Below, one piece after another: positions 1 to 8,500 of a DNA stretch of 64,000 bases. Both the position numbers and the translations under genes were made by a program. The DNA comes from Paenibacillus psychroresistens (lineage in GTDB: Bacteria > Bacillota > Bacilli > Paenibacillales > NBRC-103111). The stretch's first letter is position 1; each line of letters opens with the position of its first letter. The stretch is taken from contig NZ_CP034235.1 in assembly GCF_009728935.1 (NCBI RefSeq), forward strand, positions 5,965,501-6,029,500. The letters are read 5' to 3'. A model generated the notes under the pieces. That model did not search any database, was not told where the DNA came from, and was given only the letters and a program-made list of their open reading frames with translations.

Positions 1-311
1 CCTACGGAGTATCCTGAATGGACATGCTCGAGCTCCTTATTGATTGCCGTCACAAAAATAATCGGTGTATCCCGGCTGCGTTCGCGGGATTTAATAATCC
101 TCGCGGTTTCATAACCGTCTAGTCCAGGCATCTGTACATCCAATAAAATCAGAGCGTACTCATGCATCAAAACACATTTTAAAGCTTCTTCACCAGAATG
201 GCACTTTGTTAAATTTAATCTTGGTGCGTCAAGGACTGCTTCAAGAGCATATAAATTTTCTGGTCGATCATCCACCATTAGAATATTAATTTGACTTTCT
301 AAGCCCACCAT
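1..311 (-). CDS. Response regulator receiver domain, C-terminal part cut off by window edge
   Basis: The reading frame is open from an ATG at 311 to the window edge, giving the first 103 residues of a CheY-like receiver domain. The acidic pair is in ILMVDDRPENL and the phospho-acceptor aspartate is in LILLDVQMPGLDGYE. The conserved Thr/Ala of the switch region is in IIFVTA and a lysine should follow beyond the edge. The DDRPENL version of the acidic pocket is common in stand-alone receivers and in receivers that precede hybrid histidine kinases. The output domain, if any, lies outside the window, so the target cannot be stated. Upstream (312-614) there is no gene in the same direction, so this is probably the first gene of its transcript. 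Confidence 0.85.
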   Translation of the reverse strand, partial: MVGLESQINILMVDDRPENLYALEAVLDAPRLNLTKCHSGEEALKCVLMHEYALILLDVQMPGLDGYETARIIKSRERSRDTPIIFVTAINKELEHVHSGYSV

Positions 312-551
312 TTACTTCACCGACCCATCTCCAATGAATTTGTATGTTAATAGCTTATCTGTAGCATTGAATCGACACATCAATAAATAATATTCCTCCA
401 CTATTTTCTAGTCTATTTATTGTTTTTCAGCCTTTCATTATAGGAATTGAGGCCTATTCACTTCCTTTCCTCAGTTAGTTACATAAAGGTAGTTTAATGT
501 TATTCTAATCGTGTTTCATACTTTTTACAACACAATTATTGGATAGAATTG
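312..551. other. Intergenic stretch without a recognisable gene
   Basis: AT-rich DNA between the start of the response regulator and a hairpin at 552-587. It must hold the regulator's promoter on the minus strand, but I could not pick convincing -35/-10 boxes. No reading frame with a ribosome site or family resemblance was found on either strand. Confidence 0.5.
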
Positions 552-587
552 GAATAACCTTACCGTCATAAGACAGTAAGGTTATTC
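552..587 (-). terminator. Perfect 12-bp hairpin, probable old terminator of the LamG gene remnant
   Basis: GAATAACCTTAC at 552-563 and GTAAGGTTATTC at 576-587 are exact inverted repeats around a 12-base loop. The hairpin lies about 30 bases downstream of the stop codon of the minus-strand LamG remnant at 615-815, where a terminator would be expected. The U-tract is poor on both strands, so termination strength is uncertain. Confidence 0.5.
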
Positions 588-614
588 TTGAAGTCACCAT
601 AAATCTCTTAATAT

Positions 615-815
615 TTAAGTAGCAAGAACGGCCATTTCAGCAGCAGTTAAAGCTCTATTGTAGATGCGGAAATTGTCTAATATACCAGCAAGATAGGGAT
701 CTGAGAAACGTATGAGATTGGTCGTATTTGTGCAGAAGTCAAAGCTACGCGACCAATCTGTGCTGGTGGTTACTTTGACCCAGGTTGCAATGGTATTTTG
801 TAATACCGCAAATTG
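615..815 (-). pseudogene. C-terminal remnant of a LamG / concanavalin A-like lectin domain protein
   Basis: Read on the minus strand, an open frame bounded upstream by a stop ends in a typical LamG-fold C-terminus: a strand with TIATWVKVTTSTDWSRSFDF, then LAGILDNFRIYNRALTAAEM and a TAA stop at 615-617. The ILDNFRIYNRALT block matches the end of bacterial LamG domains (GxIDdvRIYNraLs). Only about 66 codons remain, there is no start codon or ribosome site, and the segment before TWVKV does not continue the fold. The parent was probably a large secreted carbohydrate-active or surface protein. It sits back to back with a second, plus-strand LamG end at 824-901. Confidence 0.65.
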
Positions 816-823
816 TCACCACC

Positions 824-901
824 TCGTTGTCTAATGCTAGAAATTTTCCAATCTACAATACAGCCTTGAGTGCCTCTGAGATTGCTGCGCTTGCGGTTTA
901 A
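824..901 (+). pseudogene. Second, oppositely oriented LamG C-terminal remnant
   Basis: On the plus strand the codons before the TAA at 899-901 read FPIYNTALSASEIAALAV, a close match to the end of LamG domains and recognisably related to RIYNRALTAAEMAVLAT of the minus-strand remnant next door. No start or upstream domain is present. The two pieces diverge from about position 818, so the arrangement looks like a rearranged or inverted leftover of a LamG-repeat gene rather than one simple truncation. Confidence 0.5.
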
Positions 902-962
902 GGGTTAGGATTTAGTGTCGATCGGTAGGCAATTTGTTTTCCCGCGTCCATTCAAATTTAGC

Positions 963-1150
963 TATAAGCACAAGAATTATGCTTATATAGTCTACTCAGC
1001 TAGCATTTTAAGTCTTAAGCACAAAGATTATGCTTATTTCCATAAAAATCCTTAATTATCCAATAAATCCTTAAGGACTCGCATAAAAATTGTGCTTAAC
1101 AAGCATCTAAGGGTCCATCACTTTATTATTAGCACAAAATATAGGCTTAC
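963..1150. repeat. Cluster of four short AGCACAA...GCTTA hairpin repeats
   Basis: Four related units lie in gene-free DNA. Unit 1 (963-987) has TATAAGCA and TGCTTATA as an exact 8-bp stem around a 9-base loop CAAGAATTA. Unit 2 (1015-1037) has TAAGCA/TGCTTA around the 9-base loop CAAAGATTA. Unit 3 (1081-1099, inverted) and unit 4 (1129-1150) are more worn. The recurring pattern is T-T/A-AGCACAA, a few A/T bases, then ATGCTTA. Similar units recur at 39638-39707. The rest of 902-1265 shows no gene. Confidence 0.6.
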
Positions 1151-1265
1151 TAGCATTGAAAACATGATTTATCTCTTAGAAGCGACTAGTTAGTATGTTT
1201 CTAGGAGTCTGAACGCCAGCTTATCGCGTTATAACTCTCATCGAGCTCATTCCGCACCAAAACGT

Positions 1266-1289
1266 AAAAAAGCCCTCAGCGATGAGGGC
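1266..1289 (-). terminator. Rho-independent terminator of the small gene at 1310-1660
   Basis: On the minus strand GCCCTCA, a 4-base loop and TGAGGGC form a 7-bp GC-rich stem followed directly by a run of six T, 21 bases after the stop codon of the small gene. This is a textbook intrinsic terminator and closes the transcript that includes that gene. Confidence 0.9.
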
Positions 1290-1309
1290 TTCTATCCATT
1301 CTATTACTA

Positions 1310-1660
1310 CTATTCTTCTTCGATATGTCCATTATTGCTTTGAACCAAGGCTATTACTTCATCGTAAGACTCCGGATTCACTTGCCCTGTAAGCACAGCA
1401 CGATAAATTGTATATTGATCATCATGGAAAGCTCCTTGACCCGTTTCAGCAATAATAGGTACGCCGCCTCCCATTATGCCCGTGTTCACTTGAGTAATAC
1501 CACCTGTTAGGATTGGCACGGCAAGCGGAATGTTATCCTCTGGGCCATCATCTTCCAATAAACCAATTTCTAGGTTTGAAATGTTATATTTGATCAACTG
1601 ATCCTTCACTGCCAAAGCTGCGTCTTCCGATTCAAAATAGGCCTGTAATTGAGTTGACAT
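1310..1660 (-). CDS. Small protein resembling general stress proteins (YflT/GSP17M-like)
   Basis: A 116-residue acidic soluble protein starting MSTQLQAYFESEDAA. I chose the ATG at 1660 because GAGGTG lies six bases before it; an ATG 11 codons upstream overlaps that ribosome site. The N-terminal half has a beta-strand/helix pattern (LQAYFESEDAALAVKDQLIKYNI) and the middle has a glycine-rich linker (GGITQVNTGIMGGG). This recalls the YflT and GSP17M stress-protein families, which pair an FxxxxxAxxAxxxL helix with a Gly-rich hinge, but the match is by eye. It has no signal peptide or membrane segment. It lies 79 bases after the cardiolipin synthase gene and has its own terminator, so the two may be co-transcribed. 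The coding call is firm, the family call tentative. Confidence 0.7.
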   Translation of the reverse strand: MSTQLQAYFESEDAALAVKDQLIKYNISNLEIGLLEDDGPEDNIPLAVPILTGGITQVNTGIMGGGVPIIAETGQGAFHDDQYTIYRAVLTGQVNPESYDEVIALVQSNNGHIEEE

Positions 1661-1739
1661 AGTAAGCACCTCATTCATAAGAGTATATTTCATATTATTA
1701 CTTTACCCCTAATCATATTGGTTGAAACAAACGTCTAGC

Positions 1740-3176
1740 CTAAAGAATCGGTGACAATAAGCGGGCTATGGCTTCCTTAAGCTTGCGCGATAATGGGCGC
1801 TGCTGATGTTCAGTCAATGTAAGCTGCCGACATGATTTCAGATCATCGAGGTATATTTGTTCAAGCTGACCCGCTATCCCGGAATCATACATAAAAGCAT
1901 TCACTTCAAAATTGAGCTTTAAACTGCGATTATCCAGATTAGCTGTCCCTACAGAGCTAACTTGCCCATCAATAACGATTGTTTTTGCGTGGAGAAAGCC
2001 TTTTTCATATAAATAACACTCCACACCTGCATCTAAAAGCTCCTCCAAGTAAGAAAATGATGCCCATTGCACCCAACGGTTATCTCCTTTTGCAGGAAGC
2101 ATAAGCTTTACAGTTACTCCTGAATAGGAGGCAATCTTTAAGGCTGTAATTAAACTCTCGTCTGGAATGAAATACGGTGATTGCAAGAATACACGATCTT
2201 TTGCTGTATGTATCATTTTTACATAAGCATTCTCAATCTGTTCCTCCGATTGATTGGGACCGCTTGAAACAATCTGCAACCCCACCTTGCCTATTGGCTC
2301 GAGAGATGGAAAATATCTGAGATCTGTAACAATCTGCTTCGTCGACGATAAGTTCCAATCTAAACCAAACTGCGCTTGCATTTGCAGCACGCCAGTACCT
2401 GTGATTTTTAGATGTGTATCCCGCCAATACCCAAAAAAAGCATCCAATCCGAGATATTCATCCCCAATATTAAAGCCGCCAATATATCCATGGGAACCAT
2501 CAATAATGGCTAGCTTGCGATGATTGCGATAGTTCACTCTCAGATTGAAATAAGGAATTTTGGAAGGAAAGAATGCGGCCACTTCACCGCCAGCCTGAAT
2601 CAGCTTATCAAAAAAATGCTTAGGTAAATCAGAGCTGCCTACATCATCATATAAGAAGCGCACCTGAACACCAGCTGCTGCCTTTTGAGAGAGAACATTA
2701 ATCAAGCTGCGTCCAAGTAAGCCATCATGTACGATATAATACATTAAATGAATATGATCTTTAGCTTCTTCGATTGACTTAAAAAGCGAATTAAACTTAG
2801 CTTGTCCATCTGTAAAAATCTCCACTTCATTGTTCTGAGTATAAACCGAATACGCGGTTTTCATATTCATATAGATCATATCCATATATCGATGGGCTTC
2901 TGGATCATTAAATTTGGTATGTGGCAGCTCTTCCAGCTGGTCATAAATAAAGCTTTGGACAAATTTAATCCGATCCTCTTGAATTTTATAAATTTTCCTG
3001 CGGCTAAGATTCTGTCCCAAGAGTAAATAAATTACGAAACCAAGACCAGGGAGAAAAAACAAGACCATCAGCCAGGCCCAGGTTGCCCCAACATTCCTTC
3101 TTTCCAGGAACACAACGGTAACAGCAAAAGTGATGCTTACTAGAAAGTAAATAATAAATAGTATAGAGAATAACAA
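1740..3176 (-). CDS. cls: Cardiolipin synthase (phospholipase D family)
   Basis: The 478-residue protein makes cardiolipin at the membrane by transferring a phosphatidyl group between two phosphatidylglycerol molecules. It has the usual layout: two N-terminal membrane helices (about residues 1-23 and 32-53), a cytoplasmic linker, then two phospholipase D catalytic motifs. These are HRKLAIIDG followed by GGFNIGDEYLG near residue 219, and HAKTIVIDG followed by GTANLDNRS near residue 395. Each supplies the His, Lys and Asp of the HKD active site. The length matches bacterial ClsA proteins. The start is a TTG with GGGG five bases upstream. It lies downstream of a broken gene and upstream of the small stress-like gene. 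Nothing suggests inactivation. Confidence 0.93.
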   Translation of the reverse strand: MLFSILFIIYFLVSITFAVTVVFLERRNVGATWAWLMVLFFLPGLGFVIYLLLGQNLSRRKIYKIQEDRIKFVQSFIYDQLEELPHTKFNDPEAHRYMDMIYMNMKTAYSVYTQNNEVEIFTDGQAKFNSLFKSIEEAKDHIHLMYYIVHDGLLGRSLINVLSQKAAAGVQVRFLYDDVGSSDLPKHFFDKLIQAGGEVAAFFPSKIPYFNLRVNYRNHRKLAIIDGSHGYIGGFNIGDEYLGLDAFFGYWRDTHLKITGTGVLQMQAQFGLDWNLSSTKQIVTDLRYFPSLEPIGKVGLQIVSSGPNQSEEQIENAYVKMIHTAKDRVFLQSPYFIPDESLITALKIASYSGVTVKLMLPAKGDNRWVQWASFSYLEELLDAGVECYLYEKGFLHAKTIVIDGQVSSVGTANLDNRSLKLNFEVNAFMYDSGIAGQLEQIYLDDLKSCRQLTLTEHQQRPLSRKLKEAIARLLSPIL

Positions 3177-3213
3177 TGCTACCCCAACCCGTCTTTATAA
3201 ATAATCAAGCAGC

Positions 3214-3656
3214 TTAATCACTTGTAATTTGGTCAATTGTCCACTTCTGATCTACCTTCTTTAAATGGAAAGCCAGTTTATAGCTTTTTGGTCAATTTCA
3301 GGGGAAACCCCATCTTTTAAGATGTTTAATGTTAAAAACTGCAGGAGAACCTCCATAATGGATTCTGGATACAGTAAGCTCATAAAGGGAAAAGCCGAAC
3401 ATACCTTCCCCATTGGAAAGGCCGCAAAAGATATAGGGTTTTGGCATATCCTGCAAATGCACAAGTTTAAGCTCATACATGCCGTACCCACTCCCAGCAT
3501 CCGATAAATCACCTAAAACTAGTTCTATTGTACCATTACTATCTTTTAAGACATAAGATTTAGCAATTATCGTGGAAAGGGGATTATCATCCGATATTCC
3601 AAAAGCCAGCACAACCTCGTCGTTCTGATCTAAATCAATGTTCCCCTTTTTTTCAT
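3214..3656 (-). pseudogene. Frameshifted gene for a VCBS/FG-GAP-like or NTF2-like exported protein
   Basis: Three minus-strand frames carry consecutive protein-like pieces. The first reads GNIDLDQNDEVVLAFGISDD and continues to about YIFCGLSNGEGMFGFSLYEL. The next frame continues with LYPESIMEVLLQFLTLNILK and DGVSPEID. The third ends with KSYKLAFHLKKVDQKW and TIDQITSD before a TAA at 3214-3216. So at least two frameshifts separate them, and the only start candidate, ATG at 3656 reading MKKRGTLI then stop, is out of frame with the first piece. The DLDQNDEVVLAFG segment resembles calcium-binding VCBS/FG-GAP repeats, and the KKVDQKWTIDQI ending resembles small lipoproteins. I read it as an inactivated gene; sequencing error at homopolymers is the alternative. 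Confidence 0.6.
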
Positions 3657-3716
3657 ATTTTCGACTTTATAAATATCTCCTAATAGATTCTAACACATTC
3701 TATCTCGTTTAAGCAC

Positions 3717-3763
3717 AAAAAAGACTTCTTCGCCAGGGGTCTTTATCGGACGAAAGAAGTCGC
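3717..3763 (-). terminator. Terminator of the rhamnosidase / ABC exporter operon
   Basis: On the minus strand GACTTCTTTCG pairs with CGAAGAAGTC (one bulged base) across a loop of about 18 bases and is followed by six T. It lies just after the stop codon of the ABC exporter at 3780, so it ends the locus 1 transcript. Confidence 0.85.
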
Positions 3764-3779
3764 TTTACAACTATTCATT

Positions 3780-5585
3780 TCAATTAGCCTCATGGACGCT
3801 TTGCATACTATAGAATTCCTCTTGCTTCTCCATCAATTCCTCAAAGGTTCCTATCTCTACAATAATTCCTTTTTTCATGACAATGATTCGATCGGCATGA
3901 CGAATGGTCGAGAGGCGATGCGCCACGATAAAGGTTGTTCTGCCTGCAATCAAGCGATTCATTGCGGATTGCACCAAATACTCGGATTTGTTATCCAATG
4001 CAGAGGTCGCTTCATCTAACAGGATAATGCGTGGATTTCTGACAATAGCCCTTGCAATGGCAATTCGCTGGCGCTGTCCACCTGAGAGGCTGCCTCCATG
4101 CTCGCCGATCTTGGTATTCAAGCCATCTGGCATACCTTCGATAACCGAGCGGAGATTTGCCGCGTCAATAGCAACCCACAGCTGCTCATCACTAACAGAT
4201 GGCAGTCCATAAGTAATATTGTCCCTTACCGTCCCAGCAAACAGAATGCTATGCTGCTGTACAACAGCTATCTTACTGCGATATGTCTGCATTTCGAGTT
4301 CATCCATCGGGATACCATCAATAATGATTTTCCCTTCCTGCGGCCGATAAAAACCGATCATCAAGTTCAGCATTGTCGATTTCCCTGAGCCCGATTCACC
4401 AACTAATGCAATGCATTCACCAGCGCGAACCTGTAAGCTAATATTGCGCAGGGTATGACTTTGCGTATTGCGATATTGGAAGCTTATTTGTTGAAATTCA
4501 ATATTCCCTTTAACCTTGTCGATTTTCTCATGCCCTGAATATTCCTCTAGATCATCCGATATCAGCATTTCCGTAATAGAATGTACCGATTCTAAGCCTT
4601 TAGCCAGTATCGGATAAACATTGGTAATCTGGGTGATTGAGCCTAAAATGACATTATAAAAGGTTTGGTACATGACCACGTCCCCAACCTGAATCTTGCC
4701 TTGATAAGCCAGATAGCCAGTAAAAGCTAAGCTTAGCATCTGAAAAACCTGAAACACAGCCCAGCTAGATGATCCAAAATAGGCTTCAATCAAATCGAGC
4801 TTATAGCCTTGATCCATCAGTTTTTTCAGAGTAGGATCAATTTTCGATACGGCTACCTTTTGCAATCCATGAGCCCTGGTAACAGGCAGCATTTCGACCA
4901 TTTCTGAAACCTTGCTCGACATGTCTTCAATGTGCATTCTAAACTGCCGGTTATTCTGGCTAATCCGCTTGCGAAACAAATAAACCATCGTAACCCCAAA
5001 CGGAATAATCATCAAAAAGAATAAACCCACTATCCAGCTTTTATTGAAGACAATTATCGCCGTCCCGATCAAATAAATAGCTGCTGGCAGCAAGGTAGTC
5101 ATTGTTTGGCGTGATAGAAACTCTATAGCTTCTACATCTCGAAGCACTTTGGATTGGACTTTGCCGCCTTGCAGATCGCCATGATACCCCATTGAAAGCA
5201 TCTGCAGCTTACGCACCAATGTACTGCGCAAGCCCGCTTCCACGTAACGAATAGCTTTGCTCATGAAGCTGACATGAATCGTATGCATGGGGATATACAG
5301 CAGCATTAGAAAAATCGAGATACCCACGTTGAGCCAAATTTCATTAATGGAGTGCTTGTCTGAACGGCTAATAGCGTTAATCACATTGGCCATAACAATC
5401 GGTACAACCCAAACAGGTGAGCTGCGAATAATAAAAAACAAGAGCGATAAAGCAATCTTACCCGCGTGGCGTCTATATAAGCTCAAGAGCACTTTCACTG
5501 CGTTCGTATGGTGAGTATGTTTATTCTCGAATAAGGTATTGAGATCCATCTCATCCTCGAATAATTGGTCGGCTCTATCCTTCAA
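3780..5585 (-). CDS. ABC exporter half-transporter (membrane domain fused to ATPase)
   Basis: A 601-residue type IV ABC half-exporter of the BmrA/MsbA kind, expected to work as a homodimer. Residues about 40-340 form six membrane helices. The C-terminal ATPase has Walker A GESGSGKST (about 392-400), signature LSGGQRQR (about 497), Walker B RIILLDEATSALD and the switch histidine in IVAHRLST. All key residues are intact. The TTG start lies three bases after the stop of the GH106 gene, with AGGG inside that gene's last codons, so it should be translationally coupled to it. What it exports is unknown. Its place at the end of a glycan-uptake operon is unusual, because a sugar importer needs a stand-alone MsmX-type ATPase, not an exporter. 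Confidence 0.92.
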   Translation of the reverse strand: MKDRADQLFEDEMDLNTLFENKHTHHTNAVKVLLSLYRRHAGKIALSLLFFIIRSSPVWVVPIVMANVINAISRSDKHSINEIWLNVGISIFLMLLYIPMHTIHVSFMSKAIRYVEAGLRSTLVRKLQMLSMGYHGDLQGGKVQSKVLRDVEAIEFLSRQTMTTLLPAAIYLIGTAIIVFNKSWIVGLFFLMIIPFGVTMVYLFRKRISQNNRQFRMHIEDMSSKVSEMVEMLPVTRAHGLQKVAVSKIDPTLKKLMDQGYKLDLIEAYFGSSSWAVFQVFQMLSLAFTGYLAYQGKIQVGDVVMYQTFYNVILGSITQITNVYPILAKGLESVHSITEMLISDDLEEYSGHEKIDKVKGNIEFQQISFQYRNTQSHTLRNISLQVRAGECIALVGESGSGKSTMLNLMIGFYRPQEGKIIIDGIPMDELEMQTYRSKIAVVQQHSILFAGTVRDNITYGLPSVSDEQLWVAIDAANLRSVIEGMPDGLNTKIGEHGGSLSGGQRQRIAIARAIVRNPRIILLDEATSALDNKSEYLVQSAMNRLIAGRTTFIVAHRLSTIRHADRIIVMKKGIIVEIGTFEELMEKQEEFYSMQSVHEAN

Positions 5586-5588
5586 CGG

Positions 5589-8500
5589 TCATCCCTGCCT
5601 TGTACTTGTTGTCTGGATAGCTATTTTCCTAATCAGTTGTGGAGCACTTAACAAGCCTGCTGGCATCAATACATAATCCGCCGAAAACTTCTCACCCTCG
5701 GTTACCCAATTTTCAGGCCCATAAGCCCAAGTGAGCAATGGCAATTGATGTAATGGACCAAATGTGTTGCGACGCGTTAGAATTACATCCAGCCGAATCG
5801 AATCTGCAGCAGATAAGCCTGCAATATCCGAAATTTCAGCTTCATATGGCTGCCAAGCTATCATCTGATCAGCTCGCCCTGAAGTTCTCACCTTGATGCA
5901 AGCTGCTTCAAAATTAGGCAGTGACAGCATAATTTCATCGTTCGCTTTCAGCTCTTTTGGACTGAGAAGCTCTAATGCTGCTTTAACTTTATCGTTTGTA
6001 ATGAAGTAACTAAGCAAACCCCCATAAAAAGGAAACCCTTGTTGGGTAATACACCCAATGGCAAGCTGCTCCGGCAACCGATTAATCGTTTTATGATTAC
6101 CAGCAAGCAGCACACCAAATTCTCCAAGAATATAGATGGCTTCTAAATCAATTCCCTGGTGGTACAGCGTTTTCAGCTCAACCGCATTATTCCCTAACAG
6201 GCAATAAGCTGCTGGAATTGCGATTTTTACAAAACAGCGATCTACCCACCATTCCGTTACCTCATCAGCCGCTAACTCATGACCATTAAAACAAATCTGA
6301 AAGTGCTCCGGTTTTTCTATCGCCAAATATAACGGACCTGTTGGAATTTCCTTCATACCAAATGTAAAAGACAGCTCAATCTCAGCTTTTCCTTCTAGTG
6401 CAAACGGATTAAATTTCTGTGTGTACCAAGGCTGAATCATGCTGCCCGTTCGATACGGCATCCCTAATATATCGCGAATGGCGCGATCAACCTGGAGAAT
6501 TTCCTGAGCTGGCTGCCAATCTCCATCATTGACTTTATACGCAGCCCAATCCAGAACACAAACATTAGGCTCATCCAATGTATAATCATAAGGACCTGTC
6601 AAATCCTGCACAGCAGCTGTAGACCTACGAATGACAGGTTTTAAAGCTACAGCTTTCGCATTTTTCTCCGTATGCATCACATAGACATGTTCACCAGAAG
6701 GCGGGAAATCCACCATAAATTCCAGCTTGCCATCTACGTTAACTGACTCTACATATCCGCGCTCACCTGATGTACAGAACCATTCCTCCATGGAGCCCTT
6801 GCCTTCTATACTAACCCGCACATTGCTAATCCAATTCTCACGGTTCATATTCATCAGAACAATATAAGTACTAGCTTCATCAACCCTAAGCTGAGCATAA
6901 ATTTCATCAGGTACTTTACCTCGCTCGAGATCAAATAAGGTGAGATGGGTGGGAATCGTTATGCGGCATGTATCCAAAAGCTCATGCTTGGTAAACGGCA
7001 CATGAACCGTATTGCGGGCTAACTCCTGTACAGCATTCGAAGCAAGTGCATCCACATAGGAAGGTACCTCACCAGCAAAAATAACGCTGCCCCCCGCTTG
7101 CTTAAATTGCTCAAGCAGCTGCAAGCTCGAAGCTCTCATCGTCAGCATCCCTGTAACTAGAATGGAGCGATAAGCAGATTTCCCAACAAGGAAAACGACT
7201 TCTCCATAGCTATTAACGCTAACTGAGCCTAAACGACTGAGCATTTCCTCATCACCATAGTCAAAATCGATTTGTTCGCCAGTCAGCCAATGAAATGTGT
7301 TCTGGTAAATTTGCTCAAGCGCTTGGACCTCAGGGGATTGCGGGCTTAAATTACGCGACCAGCCTGGATAGATCTGACCCCATAAGCTTTCCACTGGATT
7401 AAGCACCAATAAATCACACAAAGAATCCCCTTGCGACAGGACCACACCTAGTCTGGAGAAATAAGCTTCTACATAATCATAATCCTGCCACCATGCAGAT
7501 TGATAAGAAATACTAGCCGGGTAGTCCCGCTTCGCTTCTCCTGCCATCGTGTACCAAGAGAGATGATGGCAACGTAAATTTATTCCAAAAAGTGCCTGCC
7601 AATCACCTACTGCTTTGTGTGCTTCCAAAGGCATTTGCCAGCCCGTACATCCATAGAGCTCTGACAGCAGCCATTTTTTGCCCAGTTGTCTTGCTGCAGA
7701 GGAGAGCTGTTTAACCACCCAATAATTTAAATTGCCTTCTGTTAGCACATCTACTCCCGGATAGTCCATGTGCTCATAATAACGCATGACAGATCCAACC
7801 ATTGCCGTTTGCGCTGTTAAATTATCTTCATGCAAGATATGGCCTGTGAGAATGAGATCATTCGCTTCACACCAAGCTTGTATGGGCTTGGCGAAGTTAT
7901 CTTGAAACATTTCCTGTAAAAGATCCACATAATGCCATTTCACTTGAGAGAAAGATTGGCCCTCAGACTTAAGGAACAGTTCAGGCAGTTTCTCGATTAA
8001 ATCATAGCCATAGGCTGCTTCAAAACGTTCAAATAACGTATACGTCCAGGGTGAATGCCATTCTTTAGCTTCATTATCAATGCCAAACCCATCCATTAAA
8101 GTCCCACGATGCGGTTCATCCGTAAAAATACCTTTAATCGCTTTGCCGAAATGCTTGCCGCTTTTTGATTTATATTTTTCATGCGTCAGCTCAATGAACT
8201 TATCTACCGCTTCACGATTAAGTGTATCCAGATACGTATAGCCGTTATAAAAGCTTTCTTTCTGCTGTTCAGTAATTGTGAAAACCAAGATGCTTGTGCC
8301 AGCCTGTGTCTCAACTGCCTGTTCCTGTTCCTGTGATAATCTCTTTAAATCTGTAAATACCATTCCTTTGATCCTGCATTGAAAAGCAGCAATCACATCG
8401 TCCTTCCAGACAAATTGCTCAGAAGATACAATCTGCAGGCGAATAAACTTCAAGCGGAAGCGTGGCTCCTCTGTGACAATTCCTCCTGCTGTCCCGCTAG

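Noticed and set aside
963..1150. CRISPR array
   Set aside because: The repeats are short, imperfect, in both orientations and irregularly spaced, and no cas-like gene is present.
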